Positions 32,651 through 42,465 of a stretch of 64,000 nt of DNA are shown in pieces; position 1 is the first letter of the stretch, and the number at the start of each line of letters is the position of its first letter. Below the pieces are notes generated by a model. It worked only from the letters and a program-made list of their open reading frames with translations, ran no database searches and was not told the DNA's origin. Source of the DNA: Phormidesmis priestleyi BC1401 (GTDB lineage Bacteria; Cyanobacteriota; Cyanobacteriia; Leptolyngbyales; Leptolyngbyaceae); assembly GCF_001650195.1 (NCBI RefSeq), contig NZ_LXYR01000001.1, positions 72,358 through 136,357 on the forward strand. Reading direction: 5' to 3'. Position numbers and translations under genes: made by a program.

Positions 32651-33586
32651 CTATTTGATAGAGGTTTCCGATAGCGCGTTAACGATCGGCACCCCCTCTT
32701 TAACAGAATCCTCTTTTTTAGAGTGAAACCGGATTCCCAGAAAAATGTCATAAATGAAGCCGAGAAAGTTTTCTTTAAGTAGCCCGATCGACTGAGGGCT
32801 TCCTTTTGCATCTAACAGCGGCTTGGTTGCAACATAGGCTCGTTCGTAGTGATACCACGGCACCGAGGGCCACAAATGATGGATCAGGTGATAGTTTTGA
32901 CCCATAATCAGCCAGTTGAGTAAGCGATTCGGATAGACTCTGGCATTTTTCCAGCGATCGCGCTCCTTAAAGGGGCGATGCGGAAAATAGTCGAAGAACA
33001 ACCCTAAAACTAAGCCCACGATCGCAAGTGGAATAAACCAGAAGTTAAACACATATCCCAGGAAATCGTAGTGATAAGCGAGGTAAACCACTAGCCCCAG
33101 AGAGAGCCGCGCTAAAAACCATTCTAAAAGTTCATTCTTGCGCCACAGCTTGCGCTTAAAGAAAAAGAACTCGTGATACATAAATCGGGCGTTGATAATC
33201 CACAGCGGACCCATCGTAGAAACCACATGGTCAGGGTCGTTGTCAGGATCATTCACATTTGCGTGATGCTGCATGTGCACCCGCGTAAACACTGGATATG
33301 AGAAACACAGCAAAAACGCGCTGCCGTGCCCCAAAAAAGCGTTCACAAGTTTATTTCGATGGGCAACCCCATGACAGGCATCGTGAATCACGGTTCCTAC
33401 CATGTGAAGCGCCAAAACATTTAGGCAGAAGCAGCACCAATCAACCCAACCCCAGCACCAATAGCCCAGCGTTGTCATCACCGCTAACGCTACTGAGAGC
33501 CAAAAAATCAACAGGGTTGGATTGAAGTCGCCAGGAGGACCCAGCAACTCTTTAGGAACTGTCAGGGGCTTTGTTGCCGCCGACAT
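32651..33586 (-). CDS. crtR: beta-carotene hydroxylase CrtR
   Basis: The protein has 311 residues with AAGGAG 8 bases upstream. The membrane-bound diiron histidine boxes are HDACHG, HMQHHAN and QNYHLIHHLWPSVPWY. Four or more TM helices are seen. This is the cyanobacterial CrtR type, which hydroxylates beta-rings to make zeaxanthin or myxoxanthophyll. It is similar in fold to fatty acid desaturases, but the HDACHGVAHRN spacing matches CrtR. Confidence 0.93.
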   Translation of the reverse strand: MSAATKPLTVPKELLGPPGDFNPTLLIFWLSVALAVMTTLGYWCWGWVDWCCFCLNVLALHMVGTVIHDACHGVAHRNKLVNAFLGHGSAFLLCFSYPVFTRVHMQHHANVNDPDNDPDHVVSTMGPLWIINARFMYHEFFFFKRKLWRKNELLEWFLARLSLGLVVYLAYHYDFLGYVFNFWFIPLAIVGLVLGLFFDYFPHRPFKERDRWKNARVYPNRLLNWLIMGQNYHLIHHLWPSVPWYHYERAYVATKPLLDAKGSPQSIGLLKENFLGFIYDIFLGIRFHSKKEDSVKEGVPIVNALSETSIK

Positions 33587-33946
33587 TATTTCTTTCTCCT
33601 TTGTCGTATTCTCACTTAATGTATACGATACGCAGAATCGTGAACTTAAGTAAAGCCCATTCAGCGTGACTATTAAATCAGATCAAATTCCGTCAACCCA
33701 GTCGCGATCGGTCATTGCCTGGTCAGAAGACAGGGTTGGGCAATCTTTAGGTGATTGGGAACATGGTAGAAAAAACGTGGTCAAAGTGATCAAGATGCGA
33801 GAGAAACGTATTGGTCTGAAAGCTTTGTAACTTCAGGGGTTTTTAAGGTTGACGCGGGGTTGAGTCGCATAGTCAGACGCAGCGAACTCCCATCTATCAG
33901 TTGCACTTTCCCATCTAAATTGTTTATCCAATTGAGGTTCACTACA
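33587..33946. other. divergent promoter region between crtR and COP23 gene
   Basis: 360 bases without a credible gene. It should contain the promoters of crtR (left) and the COP23-like gene (right). A palindromic GTATAC/GATACGC patch lies near 33620. I see no riboswitch or repeat. Confidence 0.5.
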
Positions 33947-34762
33947 ATGGTGCGATCGCAGGTTAAGACAGGTTTGCAAGTTGGCACACTAGCAATGGGT
34001 GCGGCGATGCTGTTGAGTGGCGCGGCGATCGCGGCACCTAGCCAAAACGTGCTGCTCGCGCAAGCTGCGTCGCCTTCTGGAGATGTCGTAGTTCCTATTG
34101 AAGGAACGGGCGGAAATTCAATTCCTGGCTCTACGATTCCTGGTTCTACGATTCCGAACCCGCCGTTGAGCGGGGTGCGGTTTGCGTGCCAAAGTTCTAA
34201 CGGTCAGCCTACCGTGATGTATATGCCAGAGAGTCAGCCCAATCAGTCCTATCCTTGGGCTGTTCCAAGTGCTTTGGGGGGAGGCTGGAGTTCTGATCGT
34301 CGCTGTGGTGAAATTGCTCGTCGTCTAGAGTCTTATCGATCTGATGGGTTAGTGGAGATGAAGACCGCCGTTGAGAATGGCTACAACACGATTTGCGTCA
34401 CGACTGATCGCGTTCCGTCTTGCCGCATTGTGTTGACGGTGCCTACCGGACAAGATCCCCTCGCGACTCGCGATCGCGTGTTTCAAAACTTGACGATCGC
34501 CGATAGCGGTCAACAAACTCAGGGCGTTTTAACCTACGGGCAAAATGGCTCAGACAGCAATATTCTCAATCAGCTAGGCGGTCTGCTGGGCATTCGTGGC
34601 ATGGGACGCAGTAGGGCAGCGGCTCCGAGAGTTGTACGCAGTGACATCAACCTAAAGCCATTTCTCGATCGTAAAGATGGCGGCACAGGCGAACGCTTAA
34701 ATGGCGGGTCTGCCGTTCGTTCTAACTCAGCACCTCGCTTGCCTCAATTGTTCCGCCGTTAG
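33947..34762 (+). CDS. COP23-domain secreted protein
   Basis: The protein has 271 residues from ATG 33947, chosen because a signal peptide (VGTLAMGAAMLLSGAAIAA) follows directly; 29 codons of open frame lie upstream. A short repeat (IPGSTIPGSTIPNPP) separates it from the COP23 domain: FACQSSNGQPTVMY, RCGEIARRLESY, CVTTDRVPSCRIVLTVP. The four Cys of the domain probably form disulfides. COP23 was described as a circadian-oscillating membrane protein in Cyanothece; function is unknown. The stop overlaps the end of a minus-strand remnant. Confidence 0.85.
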   Translation: MVRSQVKTGLQVGTLAMGAAMLLSGAAIAAPSQNVLLAQAASPSGDVVVPIEGTGGNSIPGSTIPGSTIPNPPLSGVRFACQSSNGQPTVMYMPESQPNQSYPWAVPSALGGGWSSDRRCGEIARRLESYRSDGLVEMKTAVENGYNTICVTTDRVPSCRIVLTVPTGQDPLATRDRVFQNLTIADSGQQTQGVLTYGQNGSDSNILNQLGGLLGIRGMGRSRAAAPRVVRSDINLKPFLDRKDGGTGERLNGGSAVRSNSAPRLPQLFRR

Positions 34763-34926
34763 AAGTTCTCGCTCACAGGCTCTCTTAATTTTTCTGCCAG
34801 TTGAATCACGATCGCGCTGAGTCGATCGGGTTTGGCTGGCTTTGTCATGTGAATATCTAGCTGACACTGAAACGGGGTCAAACATGGTAATATCCCTGAT
34901 GCCTCTGTGTTAGAGATCATTGACAT
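34759..34926 (-). pseudogene. possible response-regulator C-terminal fragment
   Basis: There are 55 open codons from ATG 34926. The segment LDIHMTKPAKPDRLSAIVI resembles the end of a receiver domain (conserved Lys-Pro followed by helix alpha5). Nothing upstream restores the rest of the domain. The stop overlaps the COP23 gene stop in convergent orientation. It is probably a decayed remnant. Confidence 0.3.
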
Positions 34927-35175
34927 CTGGCTAAAAAGCTTTGCTCTTAGAAGTGCCCACTAGAGACGAGTCTTCGCTTAAACTACTTACATAAACTTTT
35001 TTAATCAAAGCTAAGATTCGATCGAGCGACTTAGTCAAATCCATAAGCAGCCGTTTTTGCCCATAGTCTTAGCGAGACAGAGCAGCCCGTCGAGACTTTG
35101 ACCCTTCCACAGTTTTAGAAACCTGATTGTCATCTCGCTAACATTTACTCTTTGTAGTCCTTCTGGATTCTGTTC
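34763..35175. other. intergenic upstream of pyk
   Basis: The first 160 bases hold the response-regulator-like remnant on the minus strand. The remaining 250 bases form the leader and promoter region of pyk, with no conserved element I can identify. Confidence 0.5.
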
Positions 35176-36969
35176 ATGCAATTGCAACCTTCCCAGCGTA
35201 GAACCAAAATTGTGGCGACGATCGGTCCGGCGACCAGTAGTCCAGAAGTCTTACGTCAACTCATCGAAGCTGGAGCAACCACGCTACGCCTCAATTTTTC
35301 TCACGGCACTCACGACGATCATTTACGAAGCATTCGACTGATTCGGCAGATCTCCTACGACTTAAATCAGCCCGTTGGCATCTTGCAAGATTTGCAGGGA
35401 CCCAAAATTCGATTAGGACGCTTTGAGAATGGTGCGATCGTGCTCAAAAAAGGCGATCCGTTCACGCTTACGAGCCGTTTGATCCCCGGCACTCAAGAGA
35501 TTAGCTCGGTCACCTATGACTTACTGGCTGAAGAAGTGCCGTCGGATGCCACGATTATGCTAGACGATGGCAGAGTCGAGATGAAAGTAGAATCAGTCGA
35601 TCGCGCGGATCGATCGCTGCACTGTCGCGTCGTCGTCGGCGGACCGCTTTCTAACAACAAAGGGGTGAACTTTCCGGGGGTTTATCTCTCAGTCAAAGCT
35701 CTCACCGACAAGGATCGCAAAGATTTAGTGTTTGGCTTAGACCAGGGCGTAGATTGGGTTGCTCTGAGTTTTGTTCGCAATCCTCAAGATGTTTTAGAAA
35801 TCAAAGAACTGATTTCTAGCGCTGGAAAAGCCGTTCCGGTGATTGTCAAGATTGAGAAACACGAAGCGATCGAGCAAATGGAAGCCATTTTATCGATCTC
35901 TGATGGGGTGATGGTGGCGCGGGGCGATTTGGGCGTTGAGCTTCCCGCCGAAGACGTGCCCATTTTGCAAAAGCGCTTAATTGCTACCTCAAATCGACTC
36001 GGCATTCCGGTGATTACGGCGACCCAAATGCTAGACAGTATGGTCAACAGCCCGCGCCCGACTCGTGCTGAGATTTCTGACGTGGCAAACGCCATTCTAG
36101 ACGGCACCGATGCAGTAATGCTCTCCAATGAGACCGCTGTTGGCAACTATCCGATCGAAGCCGTGCTAACGATGGCGCAAATTGCGGTGCGGATTGAGAA
36201 AGAGAAGGGCAAGCGTATTTCAGAAGATGCCGGACGATCGATCCCCAATGCCATCAGTCAAGCGGTCGGACGGATCTCAGAGCAGCTAGGAGCCGGAGCC
36301 GTGATGACGCTTACCAAAACAGGAGCCACTGCCCGAAACGTCTCGAAGTTTCGTCCAACAACGCCCATTTTGGCAATTACGCCCCACGTGGATGTCGCTC
36401 GACAGCTTCAGCTTGTTTGGGGGGTAAAGCCTCTACTCGTTTTGGATCTGCCGTCAACCTGGCAAACTTTTCAAGCGGCTCTCAACGTCGCCCAAGAGAA
36501 AGGGTTGGTGTGCGAAGGCGATTTAGTGGTGCTGACTGCTGGAACGCTACAAGGGGTGCCGGGTTCGACTGACTTGATTAAAGTAGAAGTCGTGACTGCT
36601 ATTCGCGGCAAAGGAGTCGCGATCGGGCAGGGATCGGTGAGCGGACGGGCGAGAGTTGCGGCGATCGGAGCCGAGATTTCTCACTTCAATGCAGGAGAAA
36701 TCCTGGTCGTGTCTGCCACGAGTGCCGATAATGTTGAAGCGATTCGCAAAGCGGCGGGGATCATCACTGAAGACAGCAGCCTTACGAGCCACGCTGCCGT
36801 GATTGGTCTTCGATTGGGGGTGCCTGTGATTGTAGGTGTCAAAAACGCAACAGCCGTGATCCGTGATGGTGAGATTGTCACACTCGATATGCAGCGAGGC
36901 TTTGTTTATTCGGGGGCTGCCAACTCGACTCAAACAGAAGCCGCTCTCTCGCCCGTGTTGCTCTCATAA
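35176..36969 (+). CDS. pyk: pyruvate kinase with C-terminal PEP-utilizing domain
   Basis: The protein has 597 residues. The barrel starts RRTKIVATIGPATSSPEVL and includes LRLNFSHGTHDDH, LQDLQGPKIRLG, VKIEKHEAIEQM, VARGDLGVELP and ITATQMLDSM. After the normal C-terminal domain an additional PEP-utilizers mobile domain (GIITEDSSLTSHAAVIGLRL, with the His) accounts for the extra 110 residues, as in many Bacillus and cyanobacterial enzymes. It makes pyruvate and ATP from PEP. Confidence 0.95.
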   Translation: MQLQPSQRRTKIVATIGPATSSPEVLRQLIEAGATTLRLNFSHGTHDDHLRSIRLIRQISYDLNQPVGILQDLQGPKIRLGRFENGAIVLKKGDPFTLTSRLIPGTQEISSVTYDLLAEEVPSDATIMLDDGRVEMKVESVDRADRSLHCRVVVGGPLSNNKGVNFPGVYLSVKALTDKDRKDLVFGLDQGVDWVALSFVRNPQDVLEIKELISSAGKAVPVIVKIEKHEAIEQMEAILSISDGVMVARGDLGVELPAEDVPILQKRLIATSNRLGIPVITATQMLDSMVNSPRPTRAEISDVANAILDGTDAVMLSNETAVGNYPIEAVLTMAQIAVRIEKEKGKRISEDAGRSIPNAISQAVGRISEQLGAGAVMTLTKTGATARNVSKFRPTTPILAITPHVDVARQLQLVWGVKPLLVLDLPSTWQTFQAALNVAQEKGLVCEGDLVVLTAGTLQGVPGSTDLIKVEVVTAIRGKGVAIGQGSVSGRARVAAIGAEISHFNAGEILVVSATSADNVEAIRKAAGIITEDSSLTSHAAVIGLRLGVPVIVGVKNATAVIRDGEIVTLDMQRGFVYSGAANSTQTEAALSPVLLS

Positions 36970-37106
36970 AGTTAAGCTGTGATCTTACGGATCTCTCACC
37001 TTCAGATTGATTAAGTTATCAAGTAGCATCTGCCAAATACTGAGATCAGGAACTCGCATCGTAGATAGACTCAAAACGACGCAGATTTTTAGTGAGGTTG
37101 TGGCAC

Positions 37107-38564
37107 ATGGTTCATCCCGCTCCGATCGTAACGACGATCAACCCGATTAAGTTTGGCACCGATGGCTGGCGGGGATTGATCGCCGCCGACTTTACCTTCG
37201 ATCGCCTCAGATTCGTTGCGCCTCTTGCGGCGCAAATTCTGGCAAAAGTCTACGGCAGCACCACCGGGAGCAACACCATTATTGTGGGATACGATCGCCG
37301 TTTCTTGTCGGAGGAATTTGCCCAAGCGACAGTAGACTCGGTGAGAGCGATCGGGTTCGATGTCATGCTGTCTGAATGCTTTGCGCCGACTCCTGCCTTT
37401 AGCTGGGTCGCTAAACAGCAAAATGCGCTGGGGGCGCTGGTGATTACGGCGAGTCACAATCCAGGTAGCTATTCTGGGCTGAAGGTCAAGGGAGCCTTTG
37501 GGGGATCAGTGCCGCCCGAAGTGACGCAGCAGATCGAAGCCTTGATCCAGACAGAAACCGTAGAGCAACCGTCTGAGAAGCCAGGTTCATTACAACTCTT
37601 TAATCCTTGGACAAGTTACTGTGAAGGGCTGAGATCACTGGTCAATATCGATGTCATTCGAGAGGCGATCGCCCAGGGCAAACTCACGGTTTTTGCCGAT
37701 GTGATGCACGGTGCAGCCGCAACGGGACTGGAAAGACTGCTAGGAGTTCCGATTCAGGAATTAAACAGCGATCGCGATCCCCTATTTGAAGGCGGTGCCC
37801 CTGAACCATTACCGCGCTATCTATCCAAGCTACTGCAAACGATTCGCGATTATCGCAGCGATGCCCCCGTTGTGGGATTGGTATTTGATGGAGATGCCGA
37901 TCGCATCGCTGCCGTCGATGGACAGGGCAATTTCCTCAGTTCTCAAGTCTTGATCCCCATTTTGATCGAGCATCTTTTTGTCCGCAAGGGCTATTGGGGC
38001 GAAGTTGTAAAGACGGTGAGCGGCTCAGATTTGATGCCCCAAGTTGCTAAACTGCATAACCTACCCGTGTTTGAGACTCCGATCGGATACAAATACATCG
38101 CCGATCGGATGTTAGACACTCAAGTTCTCTTGGGCGGTGAAGAATCGGGTGGGATCGGCTATGGGCATCACATTCCTGAACGAGATGCGCTGCTCGCTGC
38201 CCTTTATCTTCTAGAAACCGTGGTGCAAACGGGGCAAGACTTGGGCGAACAATATCATCAGCTTCGACAAAAAACGGGCTTCACAGCGGTTTACGATCGC
38301 ATTGATCTCCCCCTCGCCAGCATGGAGATTCGGGCAAAGCTGCTCACTCAACTGCAAACCCAGCCTTTAAAGGAGATTGCAGGACGATCGGTGATTCATT
38401 GTCAAACCGACGACGGCTACAAATTTCGGCTGGCAGATCAGAGTTGGTTATTGATTCGCTTTAGTGGCACCGAATCCGTTCTGCGGCTTTACTGCGAAGC
38501 GGCAACGATGGATCTGCTGCATCAAACGCTCGACTGGGCAAAAGACTGGGCAAATTCGGTCTAA
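37107..38564 (+). CDS. phosphoglucomutase/phosphomannomutase family
   Basis: The protein has 485 residues from ATG 37107, with GTGAGG upstream. The alpha-D-phosphohexomutase signatures are present: FGTDGWRGL, phosphoserine loop VITASHNPGSYSGLK, metal loop FDGDADRIAAVDG, sugar loop GGEESGGIG and phosphate-binding RFSGTESVLRLY. It interconverts hexose 1- and 6-phosphates. Substrate preference (glucose or mannose) cannot be set from sequence alone. Confidence 0.93.
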   Translation: MVHPAPIVTTINPIKFGTDGWRGLIAADFTFDRLRFVAPLAAQILAKVYGSTTGSNTIIVGYDRRFLSEEFAQATVDSVRAIGFDVMLSECFAPTPAFSWVAKQQNALGALVITASHNPGSYSGLKVKGAFGGSVPPEVTQQIEALIQTETVEQPSEKPGSLQLFNPWTSYCEGLRSLVNIDVIREAIAQGKLTVFADVMHGAAATGLERLLGVPIQELNSDRDPLFEGGAPEPLPRYLSKLLQTIRDYRSDAPVVGLVFDGDADRIAAVDGQGNFLSSQVLIPILIEHLFVRKGYWGEVVKTVSGSDLMPQVAKLHNLPVFETPIGYKYIADRMLDTQVLLGGEESGGIGYGHHIPERDALLAALYLLETVVQTGQDLGEQYHQLRQKTGFTAVYDRIDLPLASMEIRAKLLTQLQTQPLKEIAGRSVIHCQTDDGYKFRLADQSWLLIRFSGTESVLRLYCEAATMDLLHQTLDWAKDWANSV

Positions 38565-38636
38565 TGATGGGAGTTTCGACTCCGCTCAACTTACCAATCA
38601 AACGTGAGTTCGAGAAATTCTGTCGCTGCGTTGCTC

Positions 38637-38767
38637 ACCCGCCCTGGATTAAAAATCCGGGCTAACCGTGCGAAGTCTACTAAAGGGACTGAAAGCTCGG
38701 TGAAGTTTGACTTCAACCCGTTTCAACGGGTTTCGCACGGTTAGCCCGGACTTCCAGTCACGGGCGA
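38637..38767. repeat. REPIN-like element, diverged third copy
   Basis: The left arm GGGCTAACCGTGCGAAGTC and right arm TTCGCACGGTTAGCCCGGA are inverted copies, and both end in GCCC/GGGC tips (CCGCCCTGG, CACGGGCG). A hairpin ACCCGTT-TC-AACGGGT lies inside. It corresponds to the elements at 22913 and 23745, with GCTAACCGTGC in place of GCTAGCCTTGC on both arms. Confidence 0.75.
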
Positions 38768-38862
38768 GGCGGAATCGTAGCGAGTCACGTTTGTCTAACT
38801 GACGTAATCAAAGGTTGGGGGCGAAGCTGAAGTCTGAGCAGTAAACCTCTATGTGCAATTTC

Positions 38863-39426
38863 TTAAGGGCATCCGAGACTGTCTCTTGTCGCAACCCCAG
38901 TGATTGGATTGGTTCCTGAAGCCGTTTCGCAAAGCTTCTTGACGGTGTAGCGATCGAGCAACGCATCGGTAAAATCTGCTCCCGTCACGTTTGCCTCATC
39001 TAAAATGCTGCGCGAGAGGGTCGCCTCAACAAAAATCGTGTTGCTCAAGTCTGCCTTATAGAACGTGACGCGATCGGCTAATGCCCATTTCAGGTTTGCC
39101 CCTGCTAAATTGGCTGACAGCAGATTTCCGTTGGTCAAAATTGCGCTCTTTAAGTTAGCCCCTTGAAAATTGGCTTCTCGCATCTCAGCCCCGACAAAAA
39201 CCCCTCCCTCTAAATCAGCATTCGAGAAGTCACGATGTTGAAGCTGAGTGCTGGTGTAGTTAATGGTCTTACTTTGAGCGTTGGCGGCAGGAGCTGCAGC
39301 CAGCAATACCCAAAGGCAAGCCAGCGCTAGAAGAATAGCTAGACGGACGAGAAATGAGACTGCGGGTGCAGTCCCTTTAGATGTTTGAGGCACGATCGAG
39401 GGCTGAGTAAACAAGTGCATCGGCAA
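38863..39426 (-). CDS. pentapeptide-repeat protein, exported
   Basis: The protein has 187 residues. A signal/TM segment (FLVRLAILLALACLWVLLAA, then AANA-Q) is followed by about 16 pentapeptides of the A(D/N)LXX type (NADLEGGVF, ANFQGANLKSAILTNGNLLSANLAGANL). The C-terminus has two Cys (KKLCETASG, DSLGCP). The fold is a right-handed quadrilateral beta-helix. Similar cyanobacterial proteins reside in the thylakoid lumen or periplasm. Function is unknown. Confidence 0.9.
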   Translation of the reverse strand: MPMHLFTQPSIVPQTSKGTAPAVSFLVRLAILLALACLWVLLAAAPAANAQSKTINYTSTQLQHRDFSNADLEGGVFVGAEMREANFQGANLKSAILTNGNLLSANLAGANLKWALADRVTFYKADLSNTIFVEATLSRSILDEANVTGADFTDALLDRYTVKKLCETASGTNPITGVATRDSLGCP

Positions 39427-39461
39427 AAAATGCAGAATTTTGATGGGCTTCTTATCTTCTC

Positions 39462-40862
39462 TTATTTCTTAGATTTAACCGCCTGTTGAGCTAACCAGTC
39501 ATCTCCCACACGAATGGTTAAATCAGAATCTAAGTCTCCAACCGAGGCAGACTCGACTCCACCAAACCCGATCGCTCCTTGCAAAGTTTTTGCCGATCGT
39601 AAGTCGCCTTTCTGCACAATGATCTGAGTTTGGCTCTGATGATCTGCCCAATCTTGCGTGAGATAGATATTCTGATATCCCAAGCTGGTCAGATAGCTGA
39701 CAAATTGATTGCCTGCGTTGGGCTGGCTAGACGCATTTTGCACCGCGATTTTGACAGGAGCGCTGGCAGGTGGACTGGACGGATCAGCAGACCCGATTTT
39801 GAAATAGTCCTGCATGACGCGATCGCGTTTCTGCGGGTCCATAATCCAATAGCTGGCAGCAAACTCGTCTGGCGTGCTAAACCGTCCTGGCAGCATCACC
39901 ATTTTAAAGTCATCTTTCTCTAATTTCACCCCAAAGTTGACCAACGCCAACATTTCTTCGACGCTGAGGTTGGTGTCAATATACTTCTGCATCATCGCAA
40001 TTAGACTGGGCACTCGTGGCAGCACCAAAGGGCTTGCCAACTTCGATCGCAGTGCCTTGATTAGTGTTTGCTGACGCTGAACCCGTCCAATATCGCCAAA
40101 ATTATCGTGACGAAATCGCGCAAACTGCTCTGCCTGGTCACCGTTTAGAGTTTGCCAGCCTTGAGCCAGGTCAATCTTTAGCTTTTGAGTATTGTCTACA
40201 TAAGACATCCGTTCGGGCACATAGACTTCAACGCCGCCCAGCAGATCGACCAACTCGCGAAACGCATTGGTGCTAACGCGCACATAGCGATCGACCTCAA
40301 TGCCGTTCATGGTGTTGGTGACGACTTGACGAGCCAGCGCCGGACCGCCACTCGCGTTTGCCTGATTGATCTTTGTCACCCCGATCCCCGGAATCTCAAC
40401 TTGAGTATCTCTGGGAATTGACAGCAGATTGACGGTGTTGTCAGATGGGTCGATTCGCAGCAGCAGCATGGTGTCACTGCGACCAGAGAAAATTTCTTCT
40501 GAGCTATCAGCGACTCCAGGAACTTTATCAATTCCCATCACCAAAATGTTGACGGGGCGACCCACATGATATTGAAAACCACTGCGCCACAAGTCATTAA
40601 AGATCTTTTGTCCTTCCGCAGGGGCAACCGCACCAGGGAGCGGAGTAATCATTGCAAGCGTGGTGCCGATCGTCGCAGAAGCGGTGGCAGCAATCAAAAA
40701 GGTAAAGCCCCAAAATAGGGAGCGGGCGATCGGAATACCTCCGGCAGACTTTTTTGAGGGAATCGGCACCGAAGAGCCAGAAACAGTAGGCACAGACTGC
40801 CCTTCACGATTTTCTAGCACGGTCGGCTGTCTTGACGTTGATTGACTCTTCAACTGATCCAC
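39462..40862 (-). CDS. LytR-CpsA-Psr (LCP) family protein
   Basis: The protein has 466 residues. There is a cytosolic N-terminus of about 45 residues and one TM helix (SLFWGFTFLIAATASATIG). The LCP domain has VNILVMGIDKVPG, GRSDTMLLLRIDP, LLSIPRDTQVEIPG, KINQANASGG and FARFRHDNFGDIGRVQRQQ, which include the catalytic Arg and Asp residues. A LytR_C domain (VKIAVQNASSQPNAGNQF) ends it. LCP enzymes attach polysaccharides to peptidoglycan or to lipid carriers on the outside of the membrane. Confidence 0.93.
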   Translation of the reverse strand: MDQLKSQSTSRQPTVLENREGQSVPTVSGSSVPIPSKKSAGGIPIARSLFWGFTFLIAATASATIGTTLAMITPLPGAVAPAEGQKIFNDLWRSGFQYHVGRPVNILVMGIDKVPGVADSSEEIFSGRSDTMLLLRIDPSDNTVNLLSIPRDTQVEIPGIGVTKINQANASGGPALARQVVTNTMNGIEVDRYVRVSTNAFRELVDLLGGVEVYVPERMSYVDNTQKLKIDLAQGWQTLNGDQAEQFARFRHDNFGDIGRVQRQQTLIKALRSKLASPLVLPRVPSLIAMMQKYIDTNLSVEEMLALVNFGVKLEKDDFKMVMLPGRFSTPDEFAASYWIMDPQKRDRVMQDYFKIGSADPSSPPASAPVKIAVQNASSQPNAGNQFVSYLTSLGYQNIYLTQDWADHQSQTQIIVQKGDLRSAKTLQGAIGFGGVESASVGDLDSDLTIRVGDDWLAQQAVKSKK

Positions 40863-41362
40863 TCCCTACCCTTTAAAAAAACTAGCCTCATCACCCAGAT
40901 TTGATCGAAACTGGTCACCCCAAATGATTCTTCGACATCTTAACCTAAACCTTCTGGCTTTCTCTCACCATCCCGATGGAATTGGCTGTATCGCTTGATT
41001 GCAAGAAGCTTCTCTCAGTCAAGAAACCGAGCTATTCCTCTATTGATAAAGAAATCGTTACCCGTGTAATCTTCTGGAAATCCTACCTTTGAACCTGAGC
41101 TTTAACTATCTAGCCGAAGCAGACTAACTAACCGATTTCAGCCATCCCGAACTTTTCACCAGACTTTATCGTCTTTATTGAAAAGGTAGGATGAATTGAG
41201 AAGAATCCGCGAAGAGCCACTGTTTAGGAGATCTAAAATTCTGGGATTCACTAAGATTGTGACGGGGTAAACATCTGTCTGAATGCTTCTCTCGCAGCTA
41301 ACTACCCGGTTTCGGCTCCAAATTTTCTTCTCCTTTGACGTGCCACGCAGCCGATATTCCCT
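40863..41362. other. 500-base intergenic region between LCP gene and manC
   Basis: A divergent gap. No open frame with family resemblance is visible, and none of the window's repeat families occurs here. Short hairpin-forming patches are present but not convincing. It is long for a plain promoter region, so an unrecognised small RNA is possible. Confidence 0.4.
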
Positions 41363-42436
41363 ATGACCCAACCTCTCGTGCCCGTTATTCTCGCTGGAGG
41401 CAAGGGCGAACGCTTTTGGCCTTTGAGCCGCAAACATCGTCCCAAGCAGTTCTTATGTCTTGACGGGAGCGATCGTAGCCTCTTACAGTCAACCGCCGAT
41501 CGTCTGCTCCACATCGCCAAGGGGTGGGACAATCTTTGGGTGGTCACCGCTTCTCACCTAGCTCAGGGAGTCTGCGAACAACTGCCTGAATTGCCTCTCG
41601 CAAATTTGCTCATCGAACCTGAAGGACGAGATACTGCCCCTGCCGTCGCTTGGAGCACTTTAGAGATCGCAAAACGCTACGGAGAGAATGCGATCGTAGG
41701 GTTTTTCCCTGCCGATCACTGGATCGACAATCAGGAGATTTTTGAGGACACCCTCGCTGCCGCCGTCGATCTTGCCGTCAAAGAAGCCGCGATCGTGACA
41801 CTCGGCATAACCTGCAATCAAGCGGCAACAGGCTATGGCTATATTGAGCAAGGCGAAAAAGTTGGGCTTTACGGCAGTGGTTCAGGGTATCCGGGCTATC
41901 GCGTCGATCGCTTCACAGAAAAACCCGATCGCGAGACTGCTCAAGCATTTCTAGACAGTGGTCGCTTTAGCTGGAATGGCGGGATGTTTGTCTTTCAGGC
42001 AGACGTTGCTCTCAAAGAATTACGTCACCATGCTCCAGAAATTTTGCTGCCGCTCGAAGAGAAAGGCGTTGCTGCTTATCCGACGCTTCCTAAAAAGAGC
42101 ATCGACTATGCCTTGATGGAGAAAACCGATCGTGCCTATGTGCTGCCTGTCACGTTTGGCTGGGACGACTTAGGCGATTGGGGAGCGATCGAGCGGCTCC
42201 TCAAAAAAGCAGACAACCCCAACGTAGAACTGGCGACCCATGTTGGCTTAGACACCCAAGGAGCCGTGCTTTACTCAACCGATGCCGATGAGCTGATTGT
42301 CACGATCGGTTTAGAAGATACGGTGGTTGTCCGCGACGGAAAAGTGACCCTAATTGTCAAAAAAGATCGAACTCAAGAGATCAAAACCGTTCTCAAAACG
42401 CTGCAAATGAGACCAGAATTTGAGGGGTTATTGTAA
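41363..42436 (+). CDS. manC: mannose-1-phosphate guanylyltransferase
   Basis: The protein has 357 residues. The nucleotidyltransferase signature is VPVILAGGKGERFWPLSR with HRPKQFL, then EPEGRDTAPA, GFFPADHWI, FTEKPDRETA and FSWNGGMFVF. The final beta-helix-like region is short, and the isomerase domain of bifunctional ManC/AlgA is absent. It makes GDP-mannose for glycans and glycolipids. Given the phosphohexomutase and LCP genes nearby, a glycan-precursor role is coherent. Confidence 0.92.
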   Translation: MTQPLVPVILAGGKGERFWPLSRKHRPKQFLCLDGSDRSLLQSTADRLLHIAKGWDNLWVVTASHLAQGVCEQLPELPLANLLIEPEGRDTAPAVAWSTLEIAKRYGENAIVGFFPADHWIDNQEIFEDTLAAAVDLAVKEAAIVTLGITCNQAATGYGYIEQGEKVGLYGSGSGYPGYRVDRFTEKPDRETAQAFLDSGRFSWNGGMFVFQADVALKELRHHAPEILLPLEEKGVAAYPTLPKKSIDYALMEKTDRAYVLPVTFGWDDLGDWGAIERLLKKADNPNVELATHVGLDTQGAVLYSTDADELIVTIGLEDTVVVRDGKVTLIVKKDRTQEIKTVLKTLQMRPEFEGLL

Positions 42437-42465
42437 TAACAGCCCCTCGGTGAAATCACGATCGC

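Noticed and set aside
41156-41437. 93-codon minus-strand frame in the LCP-manC gap
   Set aside because: Half of it is antisense to manC and the composition does not look like a protein.
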